64,000 nucleotides of DNA from Rhodanobacter sp. C01 (GCF_002001045.1 NZ_MUNR01000005.1:62001-126000); one strand, 5' to 3'. Counted from the first letter of the stretch, positions 43,463-52,972 are shown. The notes: generated from the letters alone by a model not told the origin. Program-made: numbers and translations.

Positions 43463-44425
43463 ATGCATGCCTTGTTGTTTGAAAAGTTCGGTGGTCCCGA
43501 CGTGCTGCACTGGGGCGAGCGGCCCGAGCCGGTTCTCGCGTCCGGTCAGGCGCTGGTGCGGATGAAGAGTGTCGGATTGAACTTCGCCGACGTGTACCGG
43601 CGCAACGGCAACTATCACCTGAGCGGCACCGCGCCATGGATCCTCGGTTACGAGGGCGCTGGGGTGATCGAGACCGAGGCGGCGGGCGATACGCAGTTTC
43701 CGGTCGGTACGCGGGTCGGCTTTGCCGACATGCCGCATGCGAATGCCGAGCTGGTGGCGGTGGATCTGGACAAGCTGATTCCGTTGCCGGACGACATCAC
43801 CTTCGACACCGCGGCAGCAACCCTGTTGCAAGGGCTGACCGCGCAGTATCTGGTGACCGACAGCTACAAGGTGCGCCGAGGCGACGTGGCGGTGGTGCAT
43901 GCGGCGGCCGGTGGCGTGGGCCAACTGCTGGTGCAGATGCTGAAGGCGCTGGGTGCGAGCGTACTGGGCGTGGCGTCCAGCGCCACGAAACGCGCTGCGG
44001 TGCTGGCGGCCGGCGCGGCCGCTGCGTGCGGTTACGACGAGCTGCTGGCGCAGACGAAGCAACTAAGCGCGGGTCGCGGCGCCGATGTGGTCTACGACTC
44101 GGTCGGCCGCACGTTGGGCGACAGCCTCGCCGCCGCGCGCATCGGCGGTACGGTGGTGTTCTACGGGATGGCGGCCGGTGATCCCGATCCGGTCGACCCG
44201 CGCCTGTTGATGGATCGCTCGCTGACGCTGACCGGTGGTGATCTGTGGAACGTGCTGACCAGTGCGTCGATCCGGCGCGAACGGGCGGCGGCGTTGTTCG
44301 CGCAGATCCGCGCCGGCCAGCTGCAGCCGAACCTCGCCGCTCGCTTTGCGCTTAGCGATGGCGCGAAGGCGCACGCGTACCTGGAAAGCCGCGAGGCGAT
44401 CGGCAAGGTGCTGCTGACGCTGTGA
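43463..44425 (+). CDS. Zinc-independent quinone oxidoreductase (MDR family)
   Basis: A 320-residue medium-chain reductase of the quinone oxidoreductase (QOR) type: NFADVYRRNGNYHL, PWILGYEGAGVIE, and the NADPH motif VVHAAAGGVGQLLVQM. The zinc ligands of alcohol dehydrogenases are absent, as expected for QOR. It reduces quinones or enones with NADPH. GGAG lies nine bases before the ATG. Confidence 0.9.
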   Translation: MHALLFEKFGGPDVLHWGERPEPVLASGQALVRMKSVGLNFADVYRRNGNYHLSGTAPWILGYEGAGVIETEAAGDTQFPVGTRVGFADMPHANAELVAVDLDKLIPLPDDITFDTAAATLLQGLTAQYLVTDSYKVRRGDVAVVHAAAGGVGQLLVQMLKALGASVLGVASSATKRAAVLAAGAAAACGYDELLAQTKQLSAGRGADVVYDSVGRTLGDSLAAARIGGTVVFYGMAAGDPDPVDPRLLMDRSLTLTGGDLWNVLTSASIRRERAAALFAQIRAGQLQPNLAARFALSDGAKAHAYLESREAIGKVLLTL

Positions 44426-44456
44426 TTGACGCGGCCGGCGCATGCCGGGCCCACGA

Positions 44457-44735
44457 TCACTCCGGCGCGTTGGCCGGCTTGTCGTCATCGAAGCCGGTGT
44501 AATCCTCGGGGAAGATCGGCGTGCCGTCATCTTCCAGTCCCAGCATGTCGGCCAGTGCCTTGGCAGCGGCGGTCTCGGCGATCGTCTTGTCGCGGAAGCT
44601 GCGGTTCTCGCAGATCGCGAAATACATCGGGAAGCCGCTCTTGCGCGGGGTCACCGCGAGGTAGGCGGTATAGCGCGAACCCTCGAGCGTGGCGCCGGAG
44701 CGGGCAAGATAATTGTCGAACTCGCGCTCGGCCAT
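44457..44735 (-). CDS. Small hypothetical protein
   Basis: A 92-residue soluble protein (SRYTAYLAVTPRKSGFPMYF, AETAAAKALADMLGLEDDGT), acidic at the C-terminus. No family recognised and no export signal. It lies upstream of, and on the opposite strand to, the quinone reductase. Confidence 0.65.
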   Translation of the reverse strand: MAEREFDNYLARSGATLEGSRYTAYLAVTPRKSGFPMYFAICENRSFRDKTIAETAAAKALADMLGLEDDGTPIFPEDYTGFDDDKPANAPE

Positions 44736-44793
44736 CGGTGGTCATCCGCTAGGGGGAAGGCACAGTGTATCGCCTGGCAGGCGTGACGCAGCA

Positions 44794-45690
44794 TCAGCCG
44801 GGTGGGGTTTCGTCCGCATCAAGCGGCAGCACTTCGTGAAAAACGCTGTAGTCGATGATGTTGATGCCGGCATCGTCGACGTGAACGAGATCGGTATAAC
44901 GATGATTCCAGCGCAGGTCCTTATGACTCCAGCGCTGGCGCGCGAGCATGGATTGCGAGGTGGTCTCGTCGATGCCCTCCAGGCTCAGCAGGAAGGCCGA
45001 TTGGCTGCCTTCCAGGGTCTCCGGAGTTTCGCCGTGGAGCGGGCTGCTCTCGTCGATCACATGCATCAGGCTCCAGCTCAGCATGAAGATCGGATGGCGA
45101 TCGCGCACCAGTTTCAGGTCGTAGATCTTGCGCAGCTTGAAACCCTCCGGCGAGGTTTCCAGGCGCAGCAAATGCAATTGGGCAGAGGCTTCGGCGATGA
45201 TGTTCTGCCGGGTGTTGGCAGCGCGGACCATCAAGGTCTGTTTGCCGTCGATCATGCGCACGATCGGATGGTCGGTGAAGATGATTTTCGCGCGAGGGCG
45301 CGAAAAGCGCGAAAAGATCAGTCCGGTGACCACGGCGATGCACGCCATGCCGGTGAAGATTTCCACCGTGGCCACGATATGCGCGTAGACGGTTTGCGGA
45401 TGCATGTCGCCGTAGCCGACCGTGGCCAGGGTCTCCACGCTGAAGAAGAATGCGCCGGCGAACCCATGCGGATACTGGTTCGCGATGGGTTGCGTGCCGA
45501 GCTGGTAGATCCCGGCGAAGAAGGTGTTGAGCAGCAGGAAGGCCGCAGCAGCCAGGCCGAAGAACACCGGCCAGCTCACGGTGAGCGCGCGATGGTAGAT
45601 GTCATCCCAGACGCGTCGCGACAGGCCCTGGCTGACGAACGGTCGCCCGGCGATGTCGATGATCCGTGGTTGATTCAGGAAGTGCAGCAT
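44794..45690 (-). CDS. Inward-rectifier potassium channel (KirBac type)
   Basis: A 298-residue potassium channel. Two membrane helices (VFFGLAAAAFLLLNTFFAGI; IVATVEIFTGMACIAVVTGL) flank the pore loop with filter TVGYGD. The C-terminal half is the immunoglobulin-like cytoplasmic domain of Kir channels (RAKIIFTDHPIVRMIDGKQT; HVIDESSPLHG). The start at 45690 (MLHFLNQPRI) is chosen over a frame open to 45825. Confidence 0.92.
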   Translation of the reverse strand: MLHFLNQPRIIDIAGRPFVSQGLSRRVWDDIYHRALTVSWPVFFGLAAAAFLLLNTFFAGIYQLGTQPIANQYPHGFAGAFFFSVETLATVGYGDMHPQTVYAHIVATVEIFTGMACIAVVTGLIFSRFSRPRAKIIFTDHPIVRMIDGKQTLMVRAANTRQNIIAEASAQLHLLRLETSPEGFKLRKIYDLKLVRDRHPIFMLSWSLMHVIDESSPLHGETPETLEGSQSAFLLSLEGIDETTSQSMLARQRWSHKDLRWNHRYTDLVHVDDAGINIIDYSVFHEVLPLDADETPPG

Positions 45691-45827
45691 CTGCCTGGAG
45701 TTTTTCGCATGGATGGATGCCGCCCGGGTTGGGCGGCGGCGCGGATCGATTGTAGCGCGCACGGCGCCGTCATCCGGGGCCGTCGGTCTGTGGCAAGCTG
45801 CGTTACCCCTGTTCCGGTAATGCACCC

Positions 45828-46016
45828 ATGCTTGCGCCCTTCGATATCGCCTGTCCGTATTGCGGCGAAACCATCGAGATCCTGGTCGATGCCTCGGCGG
45901 GCGATCAGCTTTACATCGAGGACTGCCAGGTCTGCTGCCGGCCGATCACCCTGAGCATCCGGATCGATGCGGATGGCGAGGCGCAGTTGAGTGCGACATC
46001 CGAGAATGATGCCTGA
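45828..46016 (+). CDS. CPXCG-motif cysteine-rich protein
   Basis: A 62-residue protein with two Cys pairs (ACPYCGETIEI and EDCQVCCRPITL), as in the small CPXCG-motif family, likely binding one zinc. Function unknown. It begins 138 bases from the divergent Kir channel gene. Confidence 0.85.
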   Translation: MLAPFDIACPYCGETIEILVDASAGDQLYIEDCQVCCRPITLSIRIDADGEAQLSATSENDA

Positions 46017-46038
46017 TGGAAGCGGCGGCATTCATGCG

Positions 46039-46548
46039 ATGGCCCTGTCCGGTGCTGCGGCGATGACCCGCAATGCCCTGCCTGTGCCGCGCATCGTGCT
46101 GGATACCAACGTATGCCTGGATCTGTTCGTGTTCCGCGACCCGCTGTGTTCGCACCTGCTGGCGGCGCTGGAACGCGGCGCGGTGCAGGCGGTGACGCGT
46201 GACGATTGCCGCGAGGAATGGCAGCGGGTGCTGCACTACCCTCAATTGCCTATCGATGACCAGCAACGGCCAGCCTTCAACGCGGCTTTCGATGCACTGA
46301 TCCAGCTGCTGCCGCCCGAGGCGGCAACGGCGGGCGAGGATACTGTGTTGCCACGTTGCGGCGATCCGGATGACCAGAAGTTTCTGGAGCTGGCGCTGGC
46401 CTCGGGAGCCTGCTGGCTGCTCAGCAAGGACAGGGAGCTGCTGAAGCTGGACCAGCGCACCCGCAGCGCCGGGCTGTTCGCGATCCGGTTGCCGCAGCTG
46501 TGGTCGATTGCCGACGTGCGCCTGCACGCAGTACCGAAGTTGGGATGA
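46039..46548 (+). CDS. PIN-domain protein, putative RNase toxin
   Basis: A 169-residue PIN protein: IVLDTNVCLDLFVF (first acidic residue), RDDCREEWQRVLHYPQL, and GDPDDQKFLELALASGACWL with LLSKDRELL. It belongs to the PIN_3 (COG1569) group of putative toxins. No antitoxin gene is beside it; the small gene upstream is a CPXCG protein. The start is uncertain between 46009, 46039 and 46063, and none has a good ribosome site. Confidence 0.78.
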   Translation: MALSGAAAMTRNALPVPRIVLDTNVCLDLFVFRDPLCSHLLAALERGAVQAVTRDDCREEWQRVLHYPQLPIDDQQRPAFNAAFDALIQLLPPEAATAGEDTVLPRCGDPDDQKFLELALASGACWLLSKDRELLKLDQRTRSAGLFAIRLPQLWSIADVRLHAVPKLG

Positions 46549-46557
46549 GCAGCGGTT

Positions 46558-47211
46558 TCAGGCGCGCCGCAATTCACTTGCCGCAGCGATCGCGATGCCC
46601 TGCGTCAGCAGGGTGGCGCGGGTGGTCGCGTCCGTGTCCGGCGTCACCGGGCGGCTGAGATCCCACAGCAGGCTGGCGCGGAAGCCGAGTTCCAGTGCGT
46701 CCTGCGCCGTCCACAGGACGCAGACATCGCGTGCCAGGCCACACACGAATACCTCCTCGACATCGCGTTCGCGCAGCCACCCAGCCAGGCCGGTAGGTGG
46801 CCGTTGGCCGGCCGGACCATGGTTCTCTCGGAAGCCGCTGTAGGAATCCACACCGGGGTCGCTGCCTTTGCGGATCACTGCGTCGAGGGCCGACCAGTCG
46901 ATCGCCGGATGCAGTTCGGCGCCGCGCGTACCCTGCACGCAGTGATCCGGCCACAGCATCTGCAGCTGGCCGTACAGATCGATCTGTTCGAACGGTGAAC
47001 GGCCTGGATGCGAGCTGGCGAACGAGACATGTCCGCGCGGGTGCCAGTCCTGGGTGGCCACGACATGGCGGAACACACGCGAGCGCAGCATTTCGCCGAT
47101 GCCCGGCACGATCGCATCGCCTTGGTGGCAGGCCAGTGCGCCGCCGGGCATGAAATCGGGCTGCACGTCGACAACGATCAGGGCGGCGTGGGGCGAAACG
47201 GGATGGCTCAT
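46558..47211 (-). CDS. pncA: Nicotinamidase (PncA type)
   Basis: A 217-residue isochorismatase-fold hydrolase. The catalytic triad is seen: Asp in VVDVQPDFMPGGAL, Lys in VIRKGSD, and Cys in VCGLARDVCV. The metal-binding pattern QDWHPRGHVSFA also fits PncA. It converts nicotinamide to nicotinate in NAD salvage. It is convergent with the PIN gene, with nine bases between stops. Confidence 0.9.
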   Translation of the reverse strand: MSHPVSPHAALIVVDVQPDFMPGGALACHQGDAIVPGIGEMLRSRVFRHVVATQDWHPRGHVSFASSHPGRSPFEQIDLYGQLQMLWPDHCVQGTRGAELHPAIDWSALDAVIRKGSDPGVDSYSGFRENHGPAGQRPPTGLAGWLRERDVEEVFVCGLARDVCVLWTAQDALELGFRASLLWDLSRPVTPDTDATTRATLLTQGIAIAAASELRRA

Positions 47212-47325
47212 GCCGGGAGTTCAGCGCGAAGATGATGCCAGAGTCTAGCGCGCCCCTGTCGTCGGCTGCTGGACGCGCTACTGCAGGCATAATGCATGGC
47301 AATCACAGAGGGAAACCACAGAGCC

Positions 47326-47709
47326 ATGCATTACAACCAGGACTGGATGGGCTACGGCTTCATCGGTGGCATCGAGGCCGGTGCGATCTCCGCATTGGCA
47401 GGGTTGTTGCTGTTCGTCGTGTTCCACTGGGTCGGGCGTCGCCATGGCTGGAGTTACGCCCCGCAGATCGGCTGGTCGTTCCTGCTGGCCACGATAGTCA
47501 CGGCCGGTGGCGACCTCTCGGACCTGATCTATTTCAACTACGCGCCACTGCAGTCGCTGCCACTGCTCAAGGCGAAGCTGGCGCTGGTGCACGATCCGGA
47601 CAACATCGGCCTGCGCGTGATGTCCGAATTGATTGGCGTGGGGCTGGGCATCTATGCGGGCTGGGTGCTGTGCAGCCGCAACGGGCGCTCCGCCAATCGC
47701 GATAAATAG
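47326..47709 (+). CDS. Small membrane protein
   Basis: A 127-residue protein with three or four hydrophobic segments (IGGIEAGAISALAGLLLFVV; IGWSFLLATIVTAGGDL; ELIGVGLGIYAGWVL). No family recognised. The start at 47326 (MHYNQDW) is chosen over one 30 bases earlier, both with modest ribosome sites. Confidence 0.65.
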   Translation: MHYNQDWMGYGFIGGIEAGAISALAGLLLFVVFHWVGRRHGWSYAPQIGWSFLLATIVTAGGDLSDLIYFNYAPLQSLPLLKAKLALVHDPDNIGLRVMSELIGVGLGIYAGWVLCSRNGRSANRDK

Positions 47710-47747
47710 GCAGGGCGAAAATCATCGCAGGCTTGGCTGGCATAGCC

Positions 47748-48542
47748 TCAGCGCCGCGCGCGTGCCTGCGCTAGCCGATGCGAGAACATCCACGGCCACA
47801 GTTCGCTTGTGGCATAAGCCATCGGCCAGGAGCCGTGCCCCACACCGGGGAACTCGGTGTAACGGACATCATCCCCAAGCGCCTGCAGCGCCGCGTGCAT
47901 GCGGTGTGATTCTGCCGGGGGCACCACGTCGTCGATGGCGCCGTTGAAGATCCATACCGGCAGCTTGCCGATGTGGGCGGCGACCCAGGCATACGGGTCG
48001 CTGACGTTGGCTGGGATGCCTTCGATGTGCAACGGGTCACCGTCGTCGGGATGGCCGATGCCGCCGCAGATGATCGCGGCGGCGGCGAACATGCCGGGGT
48101 GGTCCAGCGCGATCTGCCATGCGCCGTAGCCACCCATCGACAGGCCGGTGAGGTAAAGCCGCTCACGATCGCCGTGGTAAGCCTTGATGCTGTCGTCCAG
48201 CGCCTTGAGTGCCATCTGTTCGGTATCGCCATTCCAGCCGCTGGCATCGGGTGCCTGCGGGATCACGACCACGGCGCGGAAATCCTTGCCCTGCTGCTTG
48301 AGCCATGGCGGCAGGCCCTGGCTGAGCTGGCTGCGGTTGTCGTTGCCGCTTTCACCGCTGCCATGCAGGAACAGCACCACCGGCCAGGTCTGTTTGGTCG
48401 TCCAGCCATCCGGCACGAACACCTGGTAGCGGTAGGTCTTGCCATGCAGGTCGAGCGAGCGCTCGACGAACGGCGCCGATGCAGTGGCATGGCAGACCGC
48501 ACTGGCGATCATCAGGCAGAGCAGCAGGATCAGGCGACGCAT
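47748..48542 (-). CDS. Exported alpha/beta hydrolase, esterase/peptidase-like
   Basis: A 264-residue exported hydrolase. The signal peptide is LILLLCLMIASAVCHA. HGSGESGNDNRSQL is the oxyanion region, TGLSMGGYGAW holds the nucleophile, DDVVP the Asp region and GVGHGSW the His. The pattern resembles the predicted peptidase/phospholipase group that includes polyhydroxybutyrate depolymerase-like enzymes. AAGGAA lies ahead of the ATG at 48542. Confidence 0.87.
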   Translation of the reverse strand: MRRLILLLCLMIASAVCHATASAPFVERSLDLHGKTYRYQVFVPDGWTTKQTWPVVLFLHGSGESGNDNRSQLSQGLPPWLKQQGKDFRAVVVIPQAPDASGWNGDTEQMALKALDDSIKAYHGDRERLYLTGLSMGGYGAWQIALDHPGMFAAAAIICGGIGHPDDGDPLHIEGIPANVSDPYAWVAAHIGKLPVWIFNGAIDDVVPPAESHRMHAALQALGDDVRYTEFPGVGHGSWPMAYATSELWPWMFSHRLAQARARR

Positions 48543-48621
48543 GTTGGGGTTCCTTGGCAGGTGTTTCAGTTCATCATGCTTCGCTTCGCGATGACGCGCT
48601 CGGCATGCCGGGTGCCGCCAG

Positions 48622-50016
48622 TTACAGTAGCGGATCAAACAACCGTGCCACGTGCATCGCCACCCGGCGCAGGTACGGTGCATCCAGGTATTCGCGTTCG
48701 TCGATGGCACGGGCACGGCTGAAGTCGGTACTCAGCATGGTTTCCACTTCGCCGGCAAACGCACGATCGACGACCAGCGCACTGACCTCGAAATTGAGCC
48801 GGAAGGATCGACTGTCAAGGTTCATGCTGCCGATCGCCGCGCTGTCGTGATCGATCAGCAATGCTTTCTGGTGCAGGAAACCGGGCTGGTAGCGAAACAT
48901 GCGGATGCCGGTGCGCACGGCGTGGTAGGCGTGCAGGGTGGACGCGAGGAACACGGTCCGGTGATCCGGACGGGCCGGAATCAGCACGCGCACGTCGACC
49001 CCGCGCAGCACCGCCAGTTGCAGCGCTGCGCGTACCGAATGGTCCGGCACGAAGTACGGCGTGCTCAGCCACAGCCGTTCGCGCGCGGCATTGATTGCCG
49101 TGGTGAAGAACAACGAGCCGGTTTCCAGCTCGTCGGCCGGTCCGCTGGCCACCACCAGTGCGCTGGCGTCGCCATGACCAGGCAGCGGCGGCAGCATCGG
49201 TGGCAGGCTGCCGGTGATCCACCGCCAGTCCTCGGCAAAGTGTCGCTGCAGCTCGGCCACCGCCGGTCCGCGCAATTCCAGCTGGGTGTCCCGCCATGGG
49301 GCCAGTGGCGGTTTCAGGCCCAGATATTCATCGCCCACGTTGAGGCCGCCGACAAAGGCGCAGGTGCCGTCGACCACCACGATCTTGCGGTGGTTGCGGA
49401 AGTTCAGCTGGAAACGGTTTCGCCAGCGGTGGGTGGCGAACGGGTGGATAGCCACGCCGCCAGCGCGCAGGGTATCGACGTAGTGCTGCGGCAGGTCATG
49501 GCTGCCGACGCCGTCGTACAGCACGCATACGCGCACGCCGGCGGCAGCGCGTTGCAGCAGCACTTGCTGCAGGCGCCGGCCGAGGCCGTCGTCGTGGATG
49601 ATGAAGAACTGCACCAGCAGGCAGCTTTCGGCCCCAGCCATCGCCGAAAGCATGGTATCGAATGCCGCGTCGCCATCGATCAGCAGGCGCAGTTGGTGAC
49701 CACCACGAAACGGTTGTCCCTGCAGGGCGCTGACCGCGGCGAAACGGGTACAACCCGGGTCGATGGCGGCATGTCCGTCGGTGCTGGCCGGCGACAGTGG
49801 CGCCGGTCGCCGCCTGCGCCCTGTGCGATAGCCCAGGAAGCGGCTGGAGCCGAGGTACAGGTAAGGCAGCAGGGTGAGATACGGCAGCAACAAGAGGCCG
49901 AGTGCCCAGCCGATCGCACCCTGCGGGGTGCGTGTGTACATCACGGCATGCATGGCCGCGAAAACCCCCAGCAGGTGCAGCAGCAGGATCCCGGCGGTGA
50001 GCATGCTGAGGGTCAT
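48622..50016 (-). CDS. cls: Cardiolipin synthase
   Basis: A 464-residue membrane phospholipase-D-type enzyme. Two N-terminal membrane helices precede two HKD motifs: NHRKIVVVDGTCAFVGGLN and LHQKALLIDHDSAAIGSMNL. It condenses two phosphatidylglycerols, or PG and PE, to cardiolipin. It is the last gene of a three-gene operon, 19 bases after the FAD oxidoreductase. The second motif has the H-x-K(x)4-D core in place. Confidence 0.9.
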   Translation of the reverse strand: MTLSMLTAGILLLHLLGVFAAMHAVMYTRTPQGAIGWALGLLLLPYLTLLPYLYLGSSRFLGYRTGRRRRPAPLSPASTDGHAAIDPGCTRFAAVSALQGQPFRGGHQLRLLIDGDAAFDTMLSAMAGAESCLLVQFFIIHDDGLGRRLQQVLLQRAAAGVRVCVLYDGVGSHDLPQHYVDTLRAGGVAIHPFATHRWRNRFQLNFRNHRKIVVVDGTCAFVGGLNVGDEYLGLKPPLAPWRDTQLELRGPAVAELQRHFAEDWRWITGSLPPMLPPLPGHGDASALVVASGPADELETGSLFFTTAINAARERLWLSTPYFVPDHSVRAALQLAVLRGVDVRVLIPARPDHRTVFLASTLHAYHAVRTGIRMFRYQPGFLHQKALLIDHDSAAIGSMNLDSRSFRLNFEVSALVVDRAFAGEVETMLSTDFSRARAIDEREYLDAPYLRRVAMHVARLFDPLL

Positions 50017-50035
50017 GGCAGGCTGTGCAGGTTGG

Positions 50036-51403
50036 CTAGTCGCCCAGCAAGCGATCGGCGAGGTTGCGGGCCTGCTGGCGGATCTCCGGCATGGCAGTGG
50101 ACTCCCACAGCGTACCGCGCAACAGGCTGCCGATGGCAAACAGGTTCGGCCAGCTGCTGTCTCCATGGCGCAAGTGGCCCGTGGCATCGGCTTGTGCGCC
50201 GAGACCCAGCGGATCTGCCGTGATGTGCGCGTTGGTCTGCAGCTGCTGCACCAATCGATGCCGGGTACGGCGCACATCGGTGTCCAGGCCGACGGTCTGA
50301 ATCACCAGGTCGGCACCTAGCGTGCGCGTCTCGCCCGCGTGCACCAGGGTCAGCTGCAAGGCCTCGTTGACCAGCTCTACCGATTGCACGCGGCCGCATT
50401 GACGCTGCAGCTGGCCGGATCGTTCCAGCGCCGTGATCGAATCGAGTACCTGTGGCGGCATGCGGTGCCTGACGCGTTCCCAGGCCCAGCGGGCATGGCG
50501 CAAGAAGCGCGCGCGCTGTTCCAGCGGCAGTTCCTGCCACAGGCTGGTGGTATGCGGCCGCAGGCTGTCGATGACCGGGCGCCAGTCCGTCTCCTGCGAG
50601 CAGGCTTCGCGCAGCAGGTGCAGCCAGCGGTGAATCTCCGGCGCGTCATGCATCGAGGCGATCAGTTCGGCGCTGTCATCGGCGGGCGCGGCGGCCTTGT
50701 GCAAATGCGCCTCGGGCAGGAGCCCGTGGCGGGAAACTGCGACGAATTCGGTCTGCGGCCATTGCGCAGCGAGCTCCAGCAACACATCGACCGCGGTCAG
50801 TCCGAGGCCGATCACCGCTACCTTGCGCGGTGGCGGATGCAGGTCGGCAGCACCGGCCAGCAGTTGCCACGGATCCATCACATAACGAGCGCTTTCGATG
50901 GCCGCAGAGCTCACACCGGGCAGCGGCTGCGGCGGCAAGGCGCCGAGTGCCAGCACGGCGGCATCGGCGCGATGACTTTCCTCGCCATGGATCAGGGTGA
51001 CGCCGTCGTTCTCGGGTACCAGGGCATCGATCGCGAACGGAATGACGTTGACATCGTGCCCGTGGGCCTTGCCGTGTTCCAACGCACGAGCCACCTCCGC
51101 CTCCAGATAGTCGCCATAGCGTCGGCGCGGCAGGAAATCGGTACCGGCAATGGCCGGATCGTCGCGCTGCACGAAGTCCAGGAAGCCACGCGGCTTGCCG
51201 GTAAACATGCTCATCGATGCCGCGCGCACGTTCAGCAGGTGGCGGTCCGAGGTGGTGCCATAGGCCACGCCGCGCGCAGGTGCGGCAGCAGCCCCGGTAT
51301 ACCAGTCAAGATGCAGCGGCTGCGCCGGCTGACGCTCCAGCAGTTCGCCGAGCAAAGTAGCTGCCGCGGCACCGCCGCCGATGATGGCGACCCGTCGAAA
51401 CAT
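50036..51403 (-). CDS. FAD/NAD(P)-binding protein (NAD_binding_9 type)
   Basis: A 455-residue flavoprotein of the FAD-NAD(P)-binding group. The N-terminal motif is VAIIGGGAAAATLLGELL; a second Rossmann motif is VAVIGLGLTAVDVLLEL. The C-terminal GSLLRGTLWESTAMPEIRQQ is typical. The reaction is unknown; relatives stand beside cysteine dioxygenase-like genes. AGGGAA lies upstream of the ATG. It follows the dioxygenase gene by 28 bases. Confidence 0.87.
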   Translation of the reverse strand: MFRRVAIIGGGAAAATLLGELLERQPAQPLHLDWYTGAAAAPARGVAYGTTSDRHLLNVRAASMSMFTGKPRGFLDFVQRDDPAIAGTDFLPRRRYGDYLEAEVARALEHGKAHGHDVNVIPFAIDALVPENDGVTLIHGEESHRADAAVLALGALPPQPLPGVSSAAIESARYVMDPWQLLAGAADLHPPPRKVAVIGLGLTAVDVLLELAAQWPQTEFVAVSRHGLLPEAHLHKAAAPADDSAELIASMHDAPEIHRWLHLLREACSQETDWRPVIDSLRPHTTSLWQELPLEQRARFLRHARWAWERVRHRMPPQVLDSITALERSGQLQRQCGRVQSVELVNEALQLTLVHAGETRTLGADLVIQTVGLDTDVRRTRHRLVQQLQTNAHITADPLGLGAQADATGHLRHGDSSWPNLFAIGSLLRGTLWESTAMPEIRQQARNLADRLLGD

Positions 51404-51431
51404 GGAATTCCCTGTGTGTGGTGTCGTACGG

Positions 51432-52010
51432 TCAGCCGCGCAGGCGGCCGGCAATGCTGCTGCGCTGCGGCTGCGCGATCCAGTTGCCGGATGGACCGGT
51501 CTGCTCGTAGGCGAAGAATTGCGCAAGATCACCACCGTACACATGCAGCGTAAGCGCGGTGTCGTGCTGTGACAGGTTGCGGCAGCGGTGGACGTGGGTG
51601 TCACTCCCCTCGAACCAGGTGCCGTCGCCCGGGCCGAGCCAGTCGCGGCCCAGCATGCGCAGATCGCCTGAGGCTGGATCGCGCGAGTAGGACTGCACTT
51701 CCAGCGCTCCGGCAAGGGCCACTTCCAGACCCCACAGGCCGGCATGGTCGTGTACCGGGGTGAGATGATTCGGTGGCCACGCCATCACCAGCACGCTGAG
51801 CGCCGGTTTGCTGCGCTCGGCCAGCAACCAGCGTTCAAAGCCGCGCTGGCGCGCCCGCAAAGGAGCCAGGCGGTTGGCCAGTACTGCGGCATTCTGATGC
51901 ACCACGCGGCCGAGCTCGCGCGCCATTAAGGCCAGATCCGGTTGCTCGTTGCTGCCGTACTCGAGCGCGATGTTGCGCAGGGTTTTCAGGGTGCGGCTGT
52001 GCTTGCCCAT
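51432..52010 (-). CDS. Cysteine dioxygenase-like cupin
   Basis: A 192-residue cupin of the cysteine dioxygenase family. The iron site HDHAGLWG (two His) and a third His in DTHVHRCRNLS are present. Such enzymes oxidise cysteine or related thiols (for example 3-mercaptopropionate) to the sulfinate. It is the first gene of the dioxygenase/FAD protein/cardiolipin synthase operon. The start at 52010 lacks a good ribosome site. Confidence 0.87.
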   Translation of the reverse strand: MGKHSRTLKTLRNIALEYGSNEQPDLALMARELGRVVHQNAAVLANRLAPLRARQRGFERWLLAERSKPALSVLVMAWPPNHLTPVHDHAGLWGLEVALAGALEVQSYSRDPASGDLRMLGRDWLGPGDGTWFEGSDTHVHRCRNLSQHDTALTLHVYGGDLAQFFAYEQTGPSGNWIAQPQRSSIAGRLRG

Positions 52011-52300
52011 GCATGAAACTCGACAGGGTGTGGCGATCAGTGGAGCATGGCTATCGTTAAAGACGTGTAAGCCGGCGACGGCTTCATGCCATGACTTTTG
52101 CACCATGCATCAGGCACGCGAAGTGTCCATGCTGGACCCGTGCCGGTGGCCTGACCCACTTTCATGGTGGTGGTTCAGGCGACCGTGCAACAACCGGCGG
52201 TGTGGCGTGACAGGAACACCGCCATGCGGGTTCGGGTTTGTGGTTGCCGTGGAAGGGCCCGGTCGGGCATGCGTTGCCGGCCGGGCCTTCCACTTTGCGC

Positions 52301-52972
52301 CTATTGCCCCTGCAGGGCGAAGCTCACCGGGACCCGGGCCCAAGCACGAACGGCCTGCCCGTTCACTATCGCCGGATGGAAACGCCAGCTGGCCAATACC
52401 TGCTCTCGCGCACTGCGATCAAGCAGGGCATAGCCGCTGCCGTGTTCCACCTGCACATCCACCGGTTTGCCGGTCTCGTCCACCAGTACGCGCAACAGCA
52501 CGGTGCCTTGCATGTGCTGGCGCAATGCCTGGACCGGGAACTGCAGTGGCGCCGAGCGGTAGGCCAGGCTGGCTTCAGCCGATGGTTCGGTTGCCGCTCC
52601 CGTGCCGGGCATGCTGCGGGTAGGTGCCAGCGTGGGTGCCGTGACCGGCGGTGCGGCAACGTCTCCGTCCGTGCTTGGTATCACCACGGGATGTGCAACT
52701 ATCGGTAGCGGCGGGAGATGAGTCTGCGGCACGACCCGTGGTTTTGGCAGTGACTTCAGTTCCACCGGTGGCGGTAGCTTCGCGGGCGGGTCGATGAAAC
52801 GGACCTGTTGCACGGGAGCCAGCGGGTGGGTCACGGAGAGTTGTACCGGTGCCAGCGGCCGCGTGGCGACCATGATGACGGCAAGGTTGAGTGCGATTGC
52901 TGCACTGAGGGCGGCAATGCGTGCACTGTCGGGCCGTGGGCGATGAGCAACAGCCAGGCTTGCGGACGACAT
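52301..52972 (-). CDS. TonB-like energy transducer
   Basis: A 223-residue TonB-family protein: one N-terminal membrane anchor (IAALSAAIALNLAVIMVA), a proline-rich periplasmic spacer, and the C-terminal TonB domain (QGTVLLRVLVDETGKPVDVQ, ALLDRSAREQVLASWRFHPA). It is expected to couple inner-membrane energy to outer-membrane receptors; no ExbB/ExbD genes are beside it. AGGAGG lies six bases before the ATG. Confidence 0.9.
   Translation of the reverse strand: MSSASLAVAHRPRPDSARIAALSAAIALNLAVIMVATRPLAPVQLSVTHPLAPVQQVRFIDPPAKLPPPVELKSLPKPRVVPQTHLPPLPIVAHPVVIPSTDGDVAAPPVTAPTLAPTRSMPGTGAATEPSAEASLAYRSAPLQFPVQALRQHMQGTVLLRVLVDETGKPVDVQVEHGSGYALLDRSAREQVLASWRFHPAIVNGQAVRAWARVPVSFALQGQ

Noticed and set aside
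48652..50223. A 523-codon plus-strand frame
   Set aside because: It is antisense to the cardiolipin synthase with both HKD motifs.
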